The notes beneath the pieces were generated by a model that was not told where the DNA came from, searched no databases, and worked only from the letters and a program-made list of their open reading frames with translations. From contig NZ_CAAF010000082.1 of NCBI RefSeq assembly GCF_000359125.1, forward strand, positions 372,001-436,000: 64,000 nucleotides of DNA, in the 5' to 3' direction. This document shows positions 8,714 through 16,340 of this stretch, piece after piece; the stretch's first letter is position 1; each line of letters starts with the position of its first letter. The position numbers were made by a program, and so were the translations under genes. This DNA comes from Mesorhizobium sp. STM 4661. Lineage in GTDB: Bacteria > Pseudomonadota > Alphaproteobacteria > Rhizobiales > Rhizobiaceae.

Positions 8714-8757
8714 TTAAAGCGCGTCGCGTGAATCCGTTCAAACGCGATACACGTTAA
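8714..8757. repeat. Dispersed palindromic repeat, second element
   Basis: 44 bases bounded by TTAA on both sides, with arms AAAGCGCGTCGCG and CGCGATACACGTT around AATCCGTTCAAA. It follows the first palindrome after 13 bases. A partial relative occurs near 14985 in this window, supporting dispersal. Confidence 0.55.
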
Positions 8758-8983
8758 GCCCGGAACGAATACGCCGTTTCGCTTTCCATCGGCACAGCGC
8801 GATGAGCGCTCGTCCACCATTTGCCTCGCCAGCCATCCCTTGCCAGGACTGATCTGGCCGCGCACCGGGATCGAACCTCGCGCATTACGCGTGGCTGTCT
8901 GTCGGATTGCGGTGCAGCACTTGCCTGTCCGCTTCCTTTCCATCCGGCCGATTTCACAACGCAACCAAGCCTTTACCTTCTAG

Positions 8984-9175
8984 AGCTCGATCGTCGACTT
9001 GATGAAGGCTCTCGACATCGACAGCAGCCTTGCCGCGCGCAAGGAGCTTGCTCGCGATCTGAACTACACCGGCGACATGAACGATTCCGCGACCATGAAT
9101 TTGTGGCTGCATGGCGCCCTGATGAAGAAGCTGGCCGAGAATGGCGGCAAGATCCCGAGCGACCTGGCTGCCTGA
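8984..9175 (+). pseudogene. C-terminal remnant of a DUF3597 protein
   Basis: 64 in-frame codons ending at TGA 9173-9175 read SSIVDLMKALDIDSS, then AARKELARDLNYTGDMNDSA and end KLAENGGKIPSDLAA. This is the characteristic C-terminal half of DUF3597 proteins. Directly upstream the frame is closed by a TAG and no N-terminal half was found in any frame, so the 5' part has been lost. An internal ATG at SIVDLM could start a short peptide but lacks a ribosome site. Two perfect hairpins follow, probably the original terminator region. Confidence 0.75.
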
Positions 9176-9180
9176 CCTGA

Positions 9181-9201
9181 TTCCGAACCCTCGGTTCGGA
9201 A
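9181..9201. terminator. Perfect 9-bp hairpin after the DUF3597 remnant
   Basis: Arms TTCCGAACC and GGTTCGGAA pair perfectly around a CTC loop, 5 bases after the stop codon. There is no long T-run, so termination or mRNA protection is inferred. Confidence 0.5.
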
Positions 9202-9216
9202 GCAGAGGCAAATCGC

Positions 9217-9245
9217 GATCCATCCCGAGTCCATCGGGATGGATC
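9217..9245. terminator. Perfect 12-bp hairpin
   Basis: Arms GATCCATCCCGA and TCGGGATGGATC pair perfectly around GTCCA. It is the second stem-loop within 65 bases and lies before the DUF3606 gene. No T-run follows. Confidence 0.5.
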
Positions 9246-9308
9246 TGGCTGAGGGAACTCCGGGAAATCTTCACCGTTATGCTCTCGGTCGAAACGAGGA
9301 GAGCCGCC

Positions 9309-9488
9309 ATGGCAGAGGACAGGACCAGGACCGACACAAGCGACCGCTCGGAGATAGCCGACGAAGACGTGCGGCATTTCGCCGAGGAAGCCGGCATTAC
9401 GCTCGACCAGGCCCGGACCCTGATCAAGCGCCACGGCAGCGACCGCAAGGTGCTGGAAGAAATAGCCGAAAGCATAAAAGGATCGTAA
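9309..9488 (+). CDS. Small DUF3606-type protein
   Basis: 59 residues from ATG 9309, preceded by GAGGAGAG. The sequence reads DRSEIADEDVRHFAEEAG then ITLDQARTLIKRHGSD, matching the DUF3606 pattern of a DRxxI opening, a helix and a GS/N-D turn. The family is common and multi-copy in rhizobia, with no assigned function. Frame extension upstream to 9141 is unlikely. Stands alone between hairpins and the glycosyltransferase cluster. Confidence 0.75.
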   Translation: MAEDRTRTDTSDRSEIADEDVRHFAEEAGITLDQARTLIKRHGSDRKVLEEIAESIKGS

Positions 9489-9561
9489 CGGCGTGACAGC
9501 GGGGATTCCTGAGCAGCTTTTATCGGTTTTCTAACAAATTCGGCCTATTCCCATTCCGACC

Positions 9562-10626
9562 ATGGGAGTTGGGCTTTTGGTGCAAACAGACAAGATCGCC
9601 ACGCGACATGCTATTGCGCTGTCCGTCGTCGTGCCGTGCTACAATGAGATCGGCGGCGTTGCAGAGCTTTACCGGCGCGTGACAGCCGTTTGCCGTAAAC
9701 AGGCCGGTCAATCCTACGAGATCGTCCTGGTGATCGACGGAGCAACCGACGGCACCCGCGAGGCCATTTTCGAGCTCGCCAGACAGGACAGCCACGTCGT
9801 CGGCATCGACCTTGCCCGCAATTACGGCCACCAGATCGCGCTCAGCGCCGGCCTGGAGTTCTGCCGCGGCCAGCGCATTCTCATCCTCGATGCCGATCTC
9901 CAGGACCCGCCGGAACTGCTCGAAGCCATGATGGCGAAGATGGATGAGGGCTTCGACGTCGTTTACGGCCAGCGGCTGAAGCGCCAGGGCGAAAGCTGGT
10001 TCAAGCGCGGCACCGCCGCATTGTTCTACCGCCTGCTGCGCAAGATGGTCGATGTCGACATGGCGCTCGATTCAGGAGACTTCCGCCTGATGAGCCGCCG
10101 CGCGCTCGATCATCTCAATGCGATGCCGGAGCGCTACCGCTTCATTCGCGGCATGGTGAGCTGGATCGGCCTGAAGCAGGTGGCCTTTCCCTATGAGCGG
10201 CACGAGCGCTTCGCCGGCACCACGCACTATCCATTGAAGAAGATGGTGCTTCTGGCAATGGATGCGATGACCAGCTTCTCCATCGTGCCACTGCGGTTTG
10301 CCTCGCATCTCGGCATGATCTTCGGCCTGCTCGGGCTTGCCGCGCTCGGCTACACGCTCTTCTCATGGTTTGCCGGCAGCGTCTTGCCCGGCTGGACGAG
10401 CCTGGCAGCGATCGTCCTGATCCTGGGCAGCGTCCAGCTTCTGGTCCTCGGGATTTTCGGCGAATATCTCGGGCGCATGTACATGGAGACCAAGCGGCGG
10501 CCTCTCTATCTCGTCAACGAGATCGCTGCCCACGATCCCGCCGCCGCGGAGTTGCCCGTCCATCGCCTGCAGGAACTGGCCCGGGAAATGACGAAAGGAG
10601 CCCCGCGTGCTTCAGGCCGAGTTTGA
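9562..10626 (+). CDS. GT2 family polyprenyl-phosphate glycosyltransferase (DPM1/GtrB/ArnC-like)
   Basis: 354 residues. The GT-A catalytic domain opens with LSVVVPCYNE, has VLVIDGATDGT, and the metal/nucleotide motif ILDADLQDPPELL near residue 112. Two membrane helices follow (residues about 245-300, LGMIFGLLGLAALGYTLFSW and ILGSVQLLVLGIFGEYLG), then a short cytoplasmic tail. This layout transfers a sugar from a nucleotide onto polyprenyl phosphate at the inner membrane. ATG 9562 has no good ribosome site; TTG at 9577 preceded by GGGAG is a plausible true start. It overlaps the next gene by 20 bases, showing an operon. Confidence 0.9.
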   Translation: MGVGLLVQTDKIATRHAIALSVVVPCYNEIGGVAELYRRVTAVCRKQAGQSYEIVLVIDGATDGTREAIFELARQDSHVVGIDLARNYGHQIALSAGLEFCRGQRILILDADLQDPPELLEAMMAKMDEGFDVVYGQRLKRQGESWFKRGTAALFYRLLRKMVDVDMALDSGDFRLMSRRALDHLNAMPERYRFIRGMVSWIGLKQVAFPYERHERFAGTTHYPLKKMVLLAMDAMTSFSIVPLRFASHLGMIFGLLGLAALGYTLFSWFAGSVLPGWTSLAAIVLILGSVQLLVLGIFGEYLGRMYMETKRRPLYLVNEIAAHDPAAAELPVHRLQELAREMTKGAPRASGRV

Positions 10627-11308
10627 CCAGTTCGCGCTCGAATATCAGCAGCAGCACGCCGCAAGCATCCGGCTGAGCGGCGAAACGCCGGATTTCTTTG
10701 CGCGGTACAAGATCGACGACGTCGCGGCACGGCTCGCTCGCTCCGGTGTGAAACCACGGCGGATACTCGACTTCGGCGCCGGCGTCGGCAATTCGCTGGG
10801 GCCCATGCGCGCCGCGTTTCCCGACAGCGAGATCACCTTGCTCGACCCATCCTCGCAGTCGCTCGATATCGCCAGCAAGCGCTTTCCCGGCCAGGCCGAT
10901 TTCAGGCCCTTCGATGGCGAAACCATCCCTTATGCAGACGGCAGTTTCGATCTAGCCTTCGCCGCCTGCGTGTTTCATCACATCCCGGAAGACCTCCATG
11001 TCGGCCTGATCAAGGAGATCGAGCGCGTGCTGACCGTCGGCGGCAGCTTCTTTCTGTTCGAGCACAATCCCTGGAATCCGCTGACGACGCACGCGGTGCG
11101 AAACTGTGCCTTCGACGAGAATGCGGTGCTGATCAATGGCCGCGACATGCGCCGGCGAATGAAAGCGGCGGGCTTCTCCAGTCCCGACATCGTCTACCGG
11201 ATTTTCTTCCCGCGCCTGCTCGCAAGATTGCGGCCCCTGGAACGTTACCTGACCAGGATTCCCATGGGGGCGCAATATTTCGTGCATGCGGTCAAGCCCG
11301 CCGTCTGA
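10607..11308 (+). CDS. Class I SAM-dependent methyltransferase
   Basis: 233 residues from a GTG with AAAGGAG six bases upstream. SAM-binding motif I is ILDFGAGVGNSLGPM, followed by an acidic strand end (ITLLDPS) and FDLAFAACVFHHIPEDLH, the post-motif region common in small-molecule or sugar-lipid methyltransferases. The start lies inside the 3' end of the GT2 gene, so translation is coupled. The context suggests the substrate is a glycolipid or polysaccharide intermediate; this is inference. Confidence 0.88.
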   Translation: MLQAEFDQFALEYQQQHAASIRLSGETPDFFARYKIDDVAARLARSGVKPRRILDFGAGVGNSLGPMRAAFPDSEITLLDPSSQSLDIASKRFPGQADFRPFDGETIPYADGSFDLAFAACVFHHIPEDLHVGLIKEIERVLTVGGSFFLFEHNPWNPLTTHAVRNCAFDENAVLINGRDMRRRMKAAGFSSPDIVYRIFFPRLLARLRPLERYLTRIPMGAQYFVHAVKPAV

Positions 11309-11385
11309 CCGAACGCCTTGCCCTCGGATGAGCGACACGCCGAAACCTCTGATCAACCTGCCGCCAAGCGGCTTGGAGACATGAA

Positions 11386-12876
11386 ATGAACGTGGTTCAG
11401 GCGACCATGGCGGCCGTGTCGCCGGTCAAAGATGCACTGCGGTCCAGGTTGCTGTTCTGCCTGCTCGTCGCGCCTCTCGTGGCGTTCGCGCTTTCCGCCC
11501 ACGCTGTCGCCATCCTGCAGGACCCCGACTGTTGGTGGCAGGTCAAGGTAGGGCTCGACCTGCTGGCAAATCGTACGTTCCCGCTTGTCGACAGCTATTC
11601 TCATACTTTCGCCGGCCAGCCATGGATCGCCAAGGAATGGCTCGGGCAGGTTCTCCTCGCGCTCTCCTACACGGCAGGCGGCTGGAACGGTGTGGCGATG
11701 CTGATCATCGCCACCATTGCGCTTACGATCTCGCTGCTGTCATGGCATCTCAGCACCTGGCTGAGGCCGACGGCGGCAGTCGGGCTGGCCCTGCTCGCGG
11801 CGGCCATGATCTCGCCCATCTACACCGCGCGTCCTCACATCTTCACCTTGCCCATCATCGTGATCTGGACGGCAACGCTTTTCCGTGCCGCGCGCTATGA
11901 GCAAGCCCCACCTTTGTGGCTGCTTGCCTTGCTTGTGCTGTGGGCCAATCTCCACGCGACCTTTACGCTTGGCTTCGTCATTGCGGCTTTCGCCGGCCTC
12001 GATCTTCTGGCGCGAACCCGCCTGTCCAACCCCATGCTCCTTGCCAAGTGGGTTGCTTTCGGTCTGCTTTGCCCGCTGGTCAGCCTGATCAATCCCTATG
12101 GCATCAAGGCCATCCTCGCCACTTTCACGGTAGCCTACGGCAATGAAGCGGTTCCCCTGATCGTCGAGTGGCGACCGTTCGACGCTTCGGATCAACCACT
12201 CCAGGAAGTGGGCATCCTGCTGTTCGTTTTCGCGCTGCTTGTGTCGAGACTGCGCATTGGCTGGGCCAAGGCGCTGTTCATCATCTTTGCGCTGCATGTC
12301 TATCTCACCCATCTGCGCTTCATGTATCTGTTCTTCCTGCTGGTGCCGATCGTGATTGCGGTCGAGGTGGCTGAGCAGTACCCCTCGCTTTCCCTGGCCA
12401 AATGGATGGCGGACAAGCGCGACGGGCTGGAACGATTTTTCGCCAGATGGTTTTACCAGATCTGCGGCGTGGCCGGCATGGTGGTGGTGGCTGCGGTCGC
12501 CGTGCTCACCAGCGCCTATCAGGCCGAGCCTAGCCAGAAGACTTCCGCCAGGGATGCGCTTGCATTCGCCGAAAGCCATCATCTGTCGGGCAATGTCCTG
12601 AATTCGTACAATTTCGGCGGCAGCTTGATTTTCCATGGCATCAAGACATTCATCGACGGCCGGACGGATCAGCTCTTTCTCAACGGCTTTACGAAGACAG
12701 ATTCCGAAATGGGCCGCAGCGGCGGAAAGCCGATCCTCGAGGCGCAGCTGAAGAAATATGCGATCGCCTGGGCGCTGCTGACCGCGGACGACAGCCGCAT
12801 TCCCTTCTTCGACGAGTTGGGCTGGAGGCGGGCATATTCAGACAAATACGCCGTGATCTTCGTGCCTGGCGCTTGA
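11386..12876 (+). CDS. Polytopic membrane protein, GT-C-like glycosyltransferase candidate
   Basis: 496 residues from ATG 11386 after TTGGAGACATGAA. About ten membrane helices fill residues 20-400, and the first periplasmic loop has DPDCWWQVKVG and SYSHTFAGQPWIAKEWLG, features seen in GT-C-fold lipid-linked sugar transferases. The C-terminal 120 residues form a soluble domain (GNVLNSYNFGGSLIFHGIKT, FIDGRTDQLF) also found in such proteins. Together with the GT2 enzyme, which could make the polyprenyl-phosphate sugar donor, and the methyltransferase, it may modify a surface glycan or lipid. No named family can be assigned with certainty. Confidence 0.75.
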   Translation: MNVVQATMAAVSPVKDALRSRLLFCLLVAPLVAFALSAHAVAILQDPDCWWQVKVGLDLLANRTFPLVDSYSHTFAGQPWIAKEWLGQVLLALSYTAGGWNGVAMLIIATIALTISLLSWHLSTWLRPTAAVGLALLAAAMISPIYTARPHIFTLPIIVIWTATLFRAARYEQAPPLWLLALLVLWANLHATFTLGFVIAAFAGLDLLARTRLSNPMLLAKWVAFGLLCPLVSLINPYGIKAILATFTVAYGNEAVPLIVEWRPFDASDQPLQEVGILLFVFALLVSRLRIGWAKALFIIFALHVYLTHLRFMYLFFLLVPIVIAVEVAEQYPSLSLAKWMADKRDGLERFFARWFYQICGVAGMVVVAAVAVLTSAYQAEPSQKTSARDALAFAESHHLSGNVLNSYNFGGSLIFHGIKTFIDGRTDQLFLNGFTKTDSEMGRSGGKPILEAQLKKYAIAWALLTADDSRIPFFDELGWRRAYSDKYAVIFVPGA

Positions 12877-13103
12877 TTTCGGCGCCGGTCGGACATGCCT
12901 GGCCGTCAAAGCCGGATTGCGACGCTTGTCGTCCAAAGAGCGCGGCGACAAGTTCACCGCTAAACCTATGACTTTTTAATATTTTTCCCTATTCACCTCT
13001 CTCGAATCCCAATGCCGGGCCTTCTATTTTTCTCGACGCAGCAGATCGCTGCAGGCAGTCGCCACCTCGTGACGACGACCGAGAAGGAAGAAGGAAAAAT
13101 CCG

Positions 13104-13286
13104 ATGTATCGCAGCCACGGGCTACCCACCCACCGTCCCCTGCCTGTCTCGTCGGTGAAGGCCGACATCCAGGCGGTGGCCCATGGTGAGCGAAAGCGGT
13201 CGATCGCACCTTTCAGATTGACCAAGATGCTTCTGACAATCGGCTTCCTGCTGACCGCCGCGGCCATCGCCGCCTCGGTTTCCTGA
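13104..13286 (+). CDS. Small single-pass membrane protein candidate (60 aa)
   Basis: ATG 13104 follows a purine-rich GGAAGAAGGAAAAATCCG leader. The N-terminal half is basic and polar; the C-terminus (MLLTIGFLLTAAAIAASVS) is one membrane helix. The next small gene begins 13 bases later, suggesting co-transcription. No family recognised; the call rests on ribosome site and helix only. Confidence 0.5.
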   Translation: MYRSHGLPTHRPLPVSSVKADIQAVAHGERKRSIAPFRLTKMLLTIGFLLTAAAIAASVS

Positions 13287-13299
13287 TACCAAGAGAAAT

Positions 13300-13524
13300 A
13301 TGATGCCCAACTCAGTACCTCCGCGAACTTCCAACGCTCTCCACCGCTTTGTCGTCGGGCTCGATGGCGAAGGCCATTGGATCGCCCGCGATGAACAGGG
13401 CCAGACCGGCGGCGTTTTCACCGACAGGAATTCCGTCATCCGTTTCGCTACCATGGAGAGCGACCATCAGGCGGGAGCGGTAAAGTTCGCGCCTGCATCC
13501 GCACGGCTGTCATTGTTCAATTGA
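13300..13524 (+). CDS. Small hypothetical protein (74 aa)
   Basis: Starts at ATG 13300 or the adjacent ATG at 13303. The core FVVGLDGEGHWIARDEQGQT then GGVFTDRNSVIRFATMES resembles short conserved rhizobial proteins with a G-x-W-x-A-x-[DE]-x-x-G-x-x-G-G-x-F pattern, which I recall but cannot name. It sits directly after the small membrane protein gene. Cytoplasmic, no cysteine or membrane segment. Confidence 0.6.
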   Translation: MMPNSVPPRTSNALHRFVVGLDGEGHWIARDEQGQTGGVFTDRNSVIRFATMESDHQAGAVKFAPASARLSLFN

Positions 13525-13614
13525 GCCGTGATCCGTAAGGCCCGGGCAACGACAAGCGAGCGATTTCACGACAGTTGACATCGTCGCTGCTCCGGCAGGT
13601 CGCGAAAGCCGATC

Positions 13615-14544
13615 ATGGAAACTCCGCATCTTGCCGATCTGAGCAGCCTGCTCGAACGCTTGACGCATACGCGCAAGCTTCTCGATCACCAACTGTGGGA
13701 AGCTGCGCGCAGCCTGTCCATCGACAGGTCGTCTCCCGAAGGCCGGCGATTTGCCTGCCTGGTTGATGCCGGCGCCACGCTCGACGCCGCAATGTTGCTG
13801 GTCGCGGTATCAAACCGCTCCGTGGCCAGCCTCGGCAATACAGGCGGACACTGGACATGCACGCTTCAACCGACGGCGCCTCTCGCCGGAGCCGCGACAA
13901 AGAGGTTCCGGATGGAGCATGCGGATCTGTCAGCCGCGGTTCTGGCATCGCTGATTGCCTCGCTTCTGCATAGCGGAAGCCTCACTGGGCCTTCCAAACC
14001 AACAAAAGGAAATCCGTCCATGATGACGCCTGAACAAGCACGCCTGCGCCTGAACGGTGCCATGACCGCATTGGTCACGCCGTTTTCAGACGGAGAGGTC
14101 GACCTGGCGGGCCTGACGACACTGCTTGAGTGGCAGATCGAACAGGGTATCAACGGCCTGGTCCCGTGCGGCACGACCGGAGAGGCGCCGACCTTGTCGT
14201 GGGAAGAGCGTCTCGACGTCATCGCGCGATGCGTCAAGGTCGCCAGCGGCAGGGTGCCGATCATCGTCGGCAGCGGCACCAACAACACCGAGGCGACGAT
14301 CGCTTTTACCGCCGCCGCCGAGGCCTTTGGCGCCGATGCGGCGCTGATCGTGACGCCTTACTACAACAAGCCGACCCAGGAGGGCATCTATCGCCATTTT
14401 GAAGCTGTCGCCCGCAAGGTCAGCATCCCGATCATTGTCTACAATGTCCCGGCCGCACCGGCGTCGACCTGCTTCCCGAAACGATCAAGCGCCTGGCAAA
14501 AATACCGACCATCGTCGGCATCAAGGACGCAACTGGCGATCTGA
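13615..14544 (+). CDS. Unknown N-terminal region reading in frame into a frameshifted DapA paralogue
   Basis: The open frame begins at ATG 13615 and shows no stop before the DapA-like start at 14020. The first 135 residues (LSSLLERLTHTRKLLDHQLW, FACLVDAGATLDAAMLLVAV, LSAAVLASLIASLLHSG) look like a small soluble protein of the kind found in rhizobial and phage-like regions where a SLDAALxLV helix pair recurs. From residue 136 it is DapA-like until the frameshift near 14450, after which it ends in unrelated residues. Whether this is a true fusion or two genes whose separating stop was lost is unclear. ATG 14020 has its own AAAAGGAAA site, favouring two genes. Confidence 0.45.
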   Translation: METPHLADLSSLLERLTHTRKLLDHQLWEAARSLSIDRSSPEGRRFACLVDAGATLDAAMLLVAVSNRSVASLGNTGGHWTCTLQPTAPLAGAATKRFRMEHADLSAAVLASLIASLLHSGSLTGPSKPTKGNPSMMTPEQARLRLNGAMTALVTPFSDGEVDLAGLTTLLEWQIEQGINGLVPCGTTGEAPTLSWEERLDVIARCVKVASGRVPIIVGSGTNNTEATIAFTAAAEAFGADAALIVTPYYNKPTQEGIYRHFEAVARKVSIPIIVYNVPAAPASTCFPKRSSAWQKYRPSSASRTQLAI

Positions 14545-14975
14545 GCCGGCCGTCATCGCTTTCATCCACGCTCGGCCATCGCTTCATCCAGTTCTCGGGT
14601 CACGATTCGACATCCTTCGGCTTCAACACCATGGGTGGCCGGGGCACGATTTCCGTGGTCTCCAACGTAGCACCCCGCCTGTGCGTCGAAATGCACGACG
14701 CGTGCCGGGCGGGAGATCACCACACTGCTCGGGCCATACACCATCGGCTGAGGCCGCTCATCGCGGCGCTGGAACTGGAAAGCAATCCAATCCCGGTGAA
14801 ATACGCGCTGCATCTTGCGCTGGGGCTGAGCGCCGATGTTCGCTTGCCGCTGACGCCGGTGCAACCGGAAACCGCCGATGCCATCCGCGAGGCGATGCTG
14901 GCGCTGGCCGAGAACGACAGCAATGTCTTCAGCTCGACACGGGCTGTTGTGAACGCTGGACATTGGTGGGGCTGA
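14020..14975 (+). pseudogene. DapA-family lyase paralogue broken by a one-base frameshift
   Basis: From ATG 14020 the frame has the family's PCGTTGEAPTLSWEER, IVGSGTNNTEATIAF and TPYYNKPTQEG (catalytic Tyr). Near 14448-14454 one base is missing: IVYNVP should continue GRTGVDLLPETIKRL, but that sequence lies in the next frame. There it goes on through VGIKDATGD with the Schiff-base lysine, to the natural end at 14975. So all parts of a dihydrodipicolinate synthase-like protein of about 318 residues are present in two frames. It is likely a dispensable paralogue; a sequencing error is the alternative. Confidence 0.8.
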
Positions 14976-14984
14976 CAAACCGAA

Positions 14985-15024
14985 AAGCGCGTCGCATCAA
15001 TTCTTCAGACGTGACGCGCATATT
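14985..15024. repeat. Partial copy of the rhizobial palindrome
   Basis: AAAGCGCGTCGCATCA and GACGTGACGCGCAT form an imperfect inverted repeat after the DapA paralogue, similar to the element at 8714-8757. It may act as a terminator. Confidence 0.45.
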
Positions 15025-15037
15025 GGAAAGGCATTCT

Positions 15038-15346
15038 CTAGGTTGGCCGCCTGGACTCTTCCAGAAGGTAGACCAGTCCAGGCCGAACGATCCACTCGCC
15101 TTTGCGCAGGCTGTCGAAGTCGAAGCGACCGTCGGTGCTGCGCGGCGCAACGCCGACATAGCGGTATCGATGGCCGCTTCCATCGACGACCGTCTCGGAA
15201 ATCGGCTTGTCCGCGAGATGGCCGATGGTCGCGCCTTCGGACCGCGGGTTCGCCAGAATGAAGGACTCGGCTGGCAGGCTTCGCCTGACCCTGGCATTCA
15301 GCCCGACCTTGGCATTCAATTTGAACGGATTTGGGATCTTATTCAT
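15038..15346 (-). CDS. Small hypothetical protein (102 aa)
   Basis: Reads leftward from ATG 15346 to 15038. The C-terminal half, VVDGSGHRYRYVGVAPRSTD followed by FDFDSLRKGEWIVRPGLVYL, looks like a compact beta-rich domain, and the N-terminus is basic. No family recognised and the ribosome site is weak. Codon-position GC is consistent with coding. It is convergent with the DapA paralogue. Confidence 0.5.
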   Translation of the reverse strand: MNKIPNPFKLNAKVGLNARVRRSLPAESFILANPRSEGATIGHLADKPISETVVDGSGHRYRYVGVAPRSTDGRFDFDSLRKGEWIVRPGLVYLLEESRRPT

Positions 15347-15674
15347 TGAACCATCGCTCTCGGCGTGGCCGGGCGTAGGTCACTTTTTCGCCGGCCCACG
15401 AACGGACCAGCGTTAGATAGTCGGCAGTTGCATATGAATTCGAGAGGAGTTCGCGACCTGATTCATCAACGCCGCATAATGATAGAGAGCTCGAAAGCGA
15501 AGAGAATCGAAGAACTTGCTATAGTATGTCGACTATAAATTCTGCTATTTTATATATGCCTTCTTTATATCTTCACACCCTTCCCTCAATCGAGAAAATA
15601 TCCACGGCACGCTACGTAGATGCCTTGAGTGCGGATGCCGTCGCGACGGCGGCTTGATCCGAGACGACAGAAGG
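15347..15674. promoter_or_regulatory. AT-rich regulatory region with a KdpE-site-like motif
   Basis: The 3' half (about 15515-15600) is strongly AT-rich in a GC-rich genome. At 15564-15580 it reads TTTATATCTTCACACCC, which resembles the T-rich, CACCC-ended KdpE binding site I remember from the E. coli kdp promoter. It lies about 95 bases before the 68-aa membrane protein gene and 550 bases before the kdp genes. Binding is inferred from similarity only. A 34-codon frame starting near 15434 lacks support. Confidence 0.4.
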
Positions 15675-15881
15675 ATGAAGACGATGCTGCCCCGGCATGC
15701 CCCATGCTACACATACTACCGGACCCGCGATCTGCGGGAAAATCGGCGCTACCCGCCCGAGGTCGAGGCAAAGACGCGGATGGCCGCCTATCCGGGAGAA
15801 CTCGGAATGCTGCTGCGGCTGGGCGGCGTCATGCTCGCGGGTGCCGCGCTGGTAACCTGTATCATGATGGCGGCCGGTTAA
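15675..15881 (+). CDS. Small membrane protein (68 aa) upstream of kdp
   Basis: ATG 15675 follows CAGAAGG closely; a second ATG three codons in (MLPRHAP) has better spacing. The N-terminal 40 residues are rich in Arg, Tyr and Pro (CYTYYRTRDLRENRRYPPEV), and the C-terminus is a single membrane helix (LLRLGGVMLAGAALVTCIMM). No known family. It sits between an AT-rich KdpE-site-like promoter and the kdp genes in the same direction, so it may be co-regulated with potassium uptake. Confidence 0.55.
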   Translation: MKTMLPRHAPCYTYYRTRDLRENRRYPPEVEAKTRMAAYPGELGMLLRLGGVMLAGAALVTCIMMAAG

Positions 15882-15889
15882 CGCTCGAG

Positions 15890-15925
15890 AAATCTTTATA
15901 GGAATTTTATTTCTTTCCTCTCCGC
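15890..15925 (+). promoter_or_regulatory. T-rich tract upstream of the kdp genes
   Basis: CTTTATAGGAATTTTATTTC is followed by a pyrimidine tract. Its TTTATA-spacer-TTTTAT layout is similar in style to KdpE-type sites. It lies about 200 bases before the first small kdp-linked ORF. Prediction only. Confidence 0.35.
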
Positions 15926-16120
15926 CACGTCTCGAACCTTTATGGTGTTTCGATCCATATTCCAGCAGGCAAACCTGGTGGCGACTACGTCGTTACGAGG
16001 TGTTTTTGTATGAATTCGACTGGCAGGCCGCAGAATTTCAACACAATGCGCAAAACCAAGCAAGACTAGTGGCCGCAGGTTTGAAATACAAAGCGCAAAA
16101 ATAAACAAGGAATGCGTACC

Positions 16121-16201
16121 ATGGACATCGTCGTTATCGGGATAGGGGTTTTGTTTTTCGCTCTGTCCTTCGCCTACATCAAAGCTTGCGACAGTCTTTA
16201 A
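16121..16201 (+). CDS. Tiny membrane peptide upstream of kdpF (26 aa)
   Basis: ATG 16121 is preceded by ACAAGGAATGCGTACC. The peptide opens MDIVVIGIGVLFFALSFAYI and ends KACDSL, one membrane helix with a short cytoplasmic tail. Similar tiny ORFs with an xCexL-like end occur before kdpF in many proteobacteria, as I recall, but are seldom annotated. The stop is 15 bases before the kdpF ATG, so it belongs to the same transcript. It might stabilise the KdpFABC complex as KdpF does. Confidence 0.6.
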   Translation: MDIVVIGIGVLFFALSFAYIKACDSL

Positions 16202-16216
16202 CGGAAGGAACACAAC

Positions 16217-16306
16217 ATGCTTGTCGACTATATCCTCGGTGGCGGTGTGACCTTGTTCCTTCTCGCCTACCTGACTTACGCCCTCGTTCGCCCAGAACGC
16301 TTCTGA
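16217..16306 (+). CDS. kdpF: KdpF, small subunit of the potassium-transporting ATPase
   Basis: 29 residues beginning MLVDYILGGGVTLFLLAYLT and ending YALVRPERF. The single helix and the LxYALxRPERF ending are diagnostic of KdpF, the lipid-like stabilising peptide of the KdpFABC complex. ATG 16217 follows GGAAGGAACACAAC. kdpA starts 34 bases after its stop. Confidence 0.93.
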   Translation: MLVDYILGGGVTLFLLAYLTYALVRPERF

Positions 16307-16340
16307 CAGCAACTGGCGCCAGGCACGGAAAGCTACACCA

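Noticed and set aside
8860..8895. tRNA T-arm-like sequence on the minus strand (GGTTCGATCCC)
   Set aside because: The flanking bases do not pair as a T-stem and no acceptor or anticodon arm is present.
15434..15538. 34-codon frame in the AT-rich region before the 68-aa gene
   Set aside because: No ribosome site and no recognisable features.
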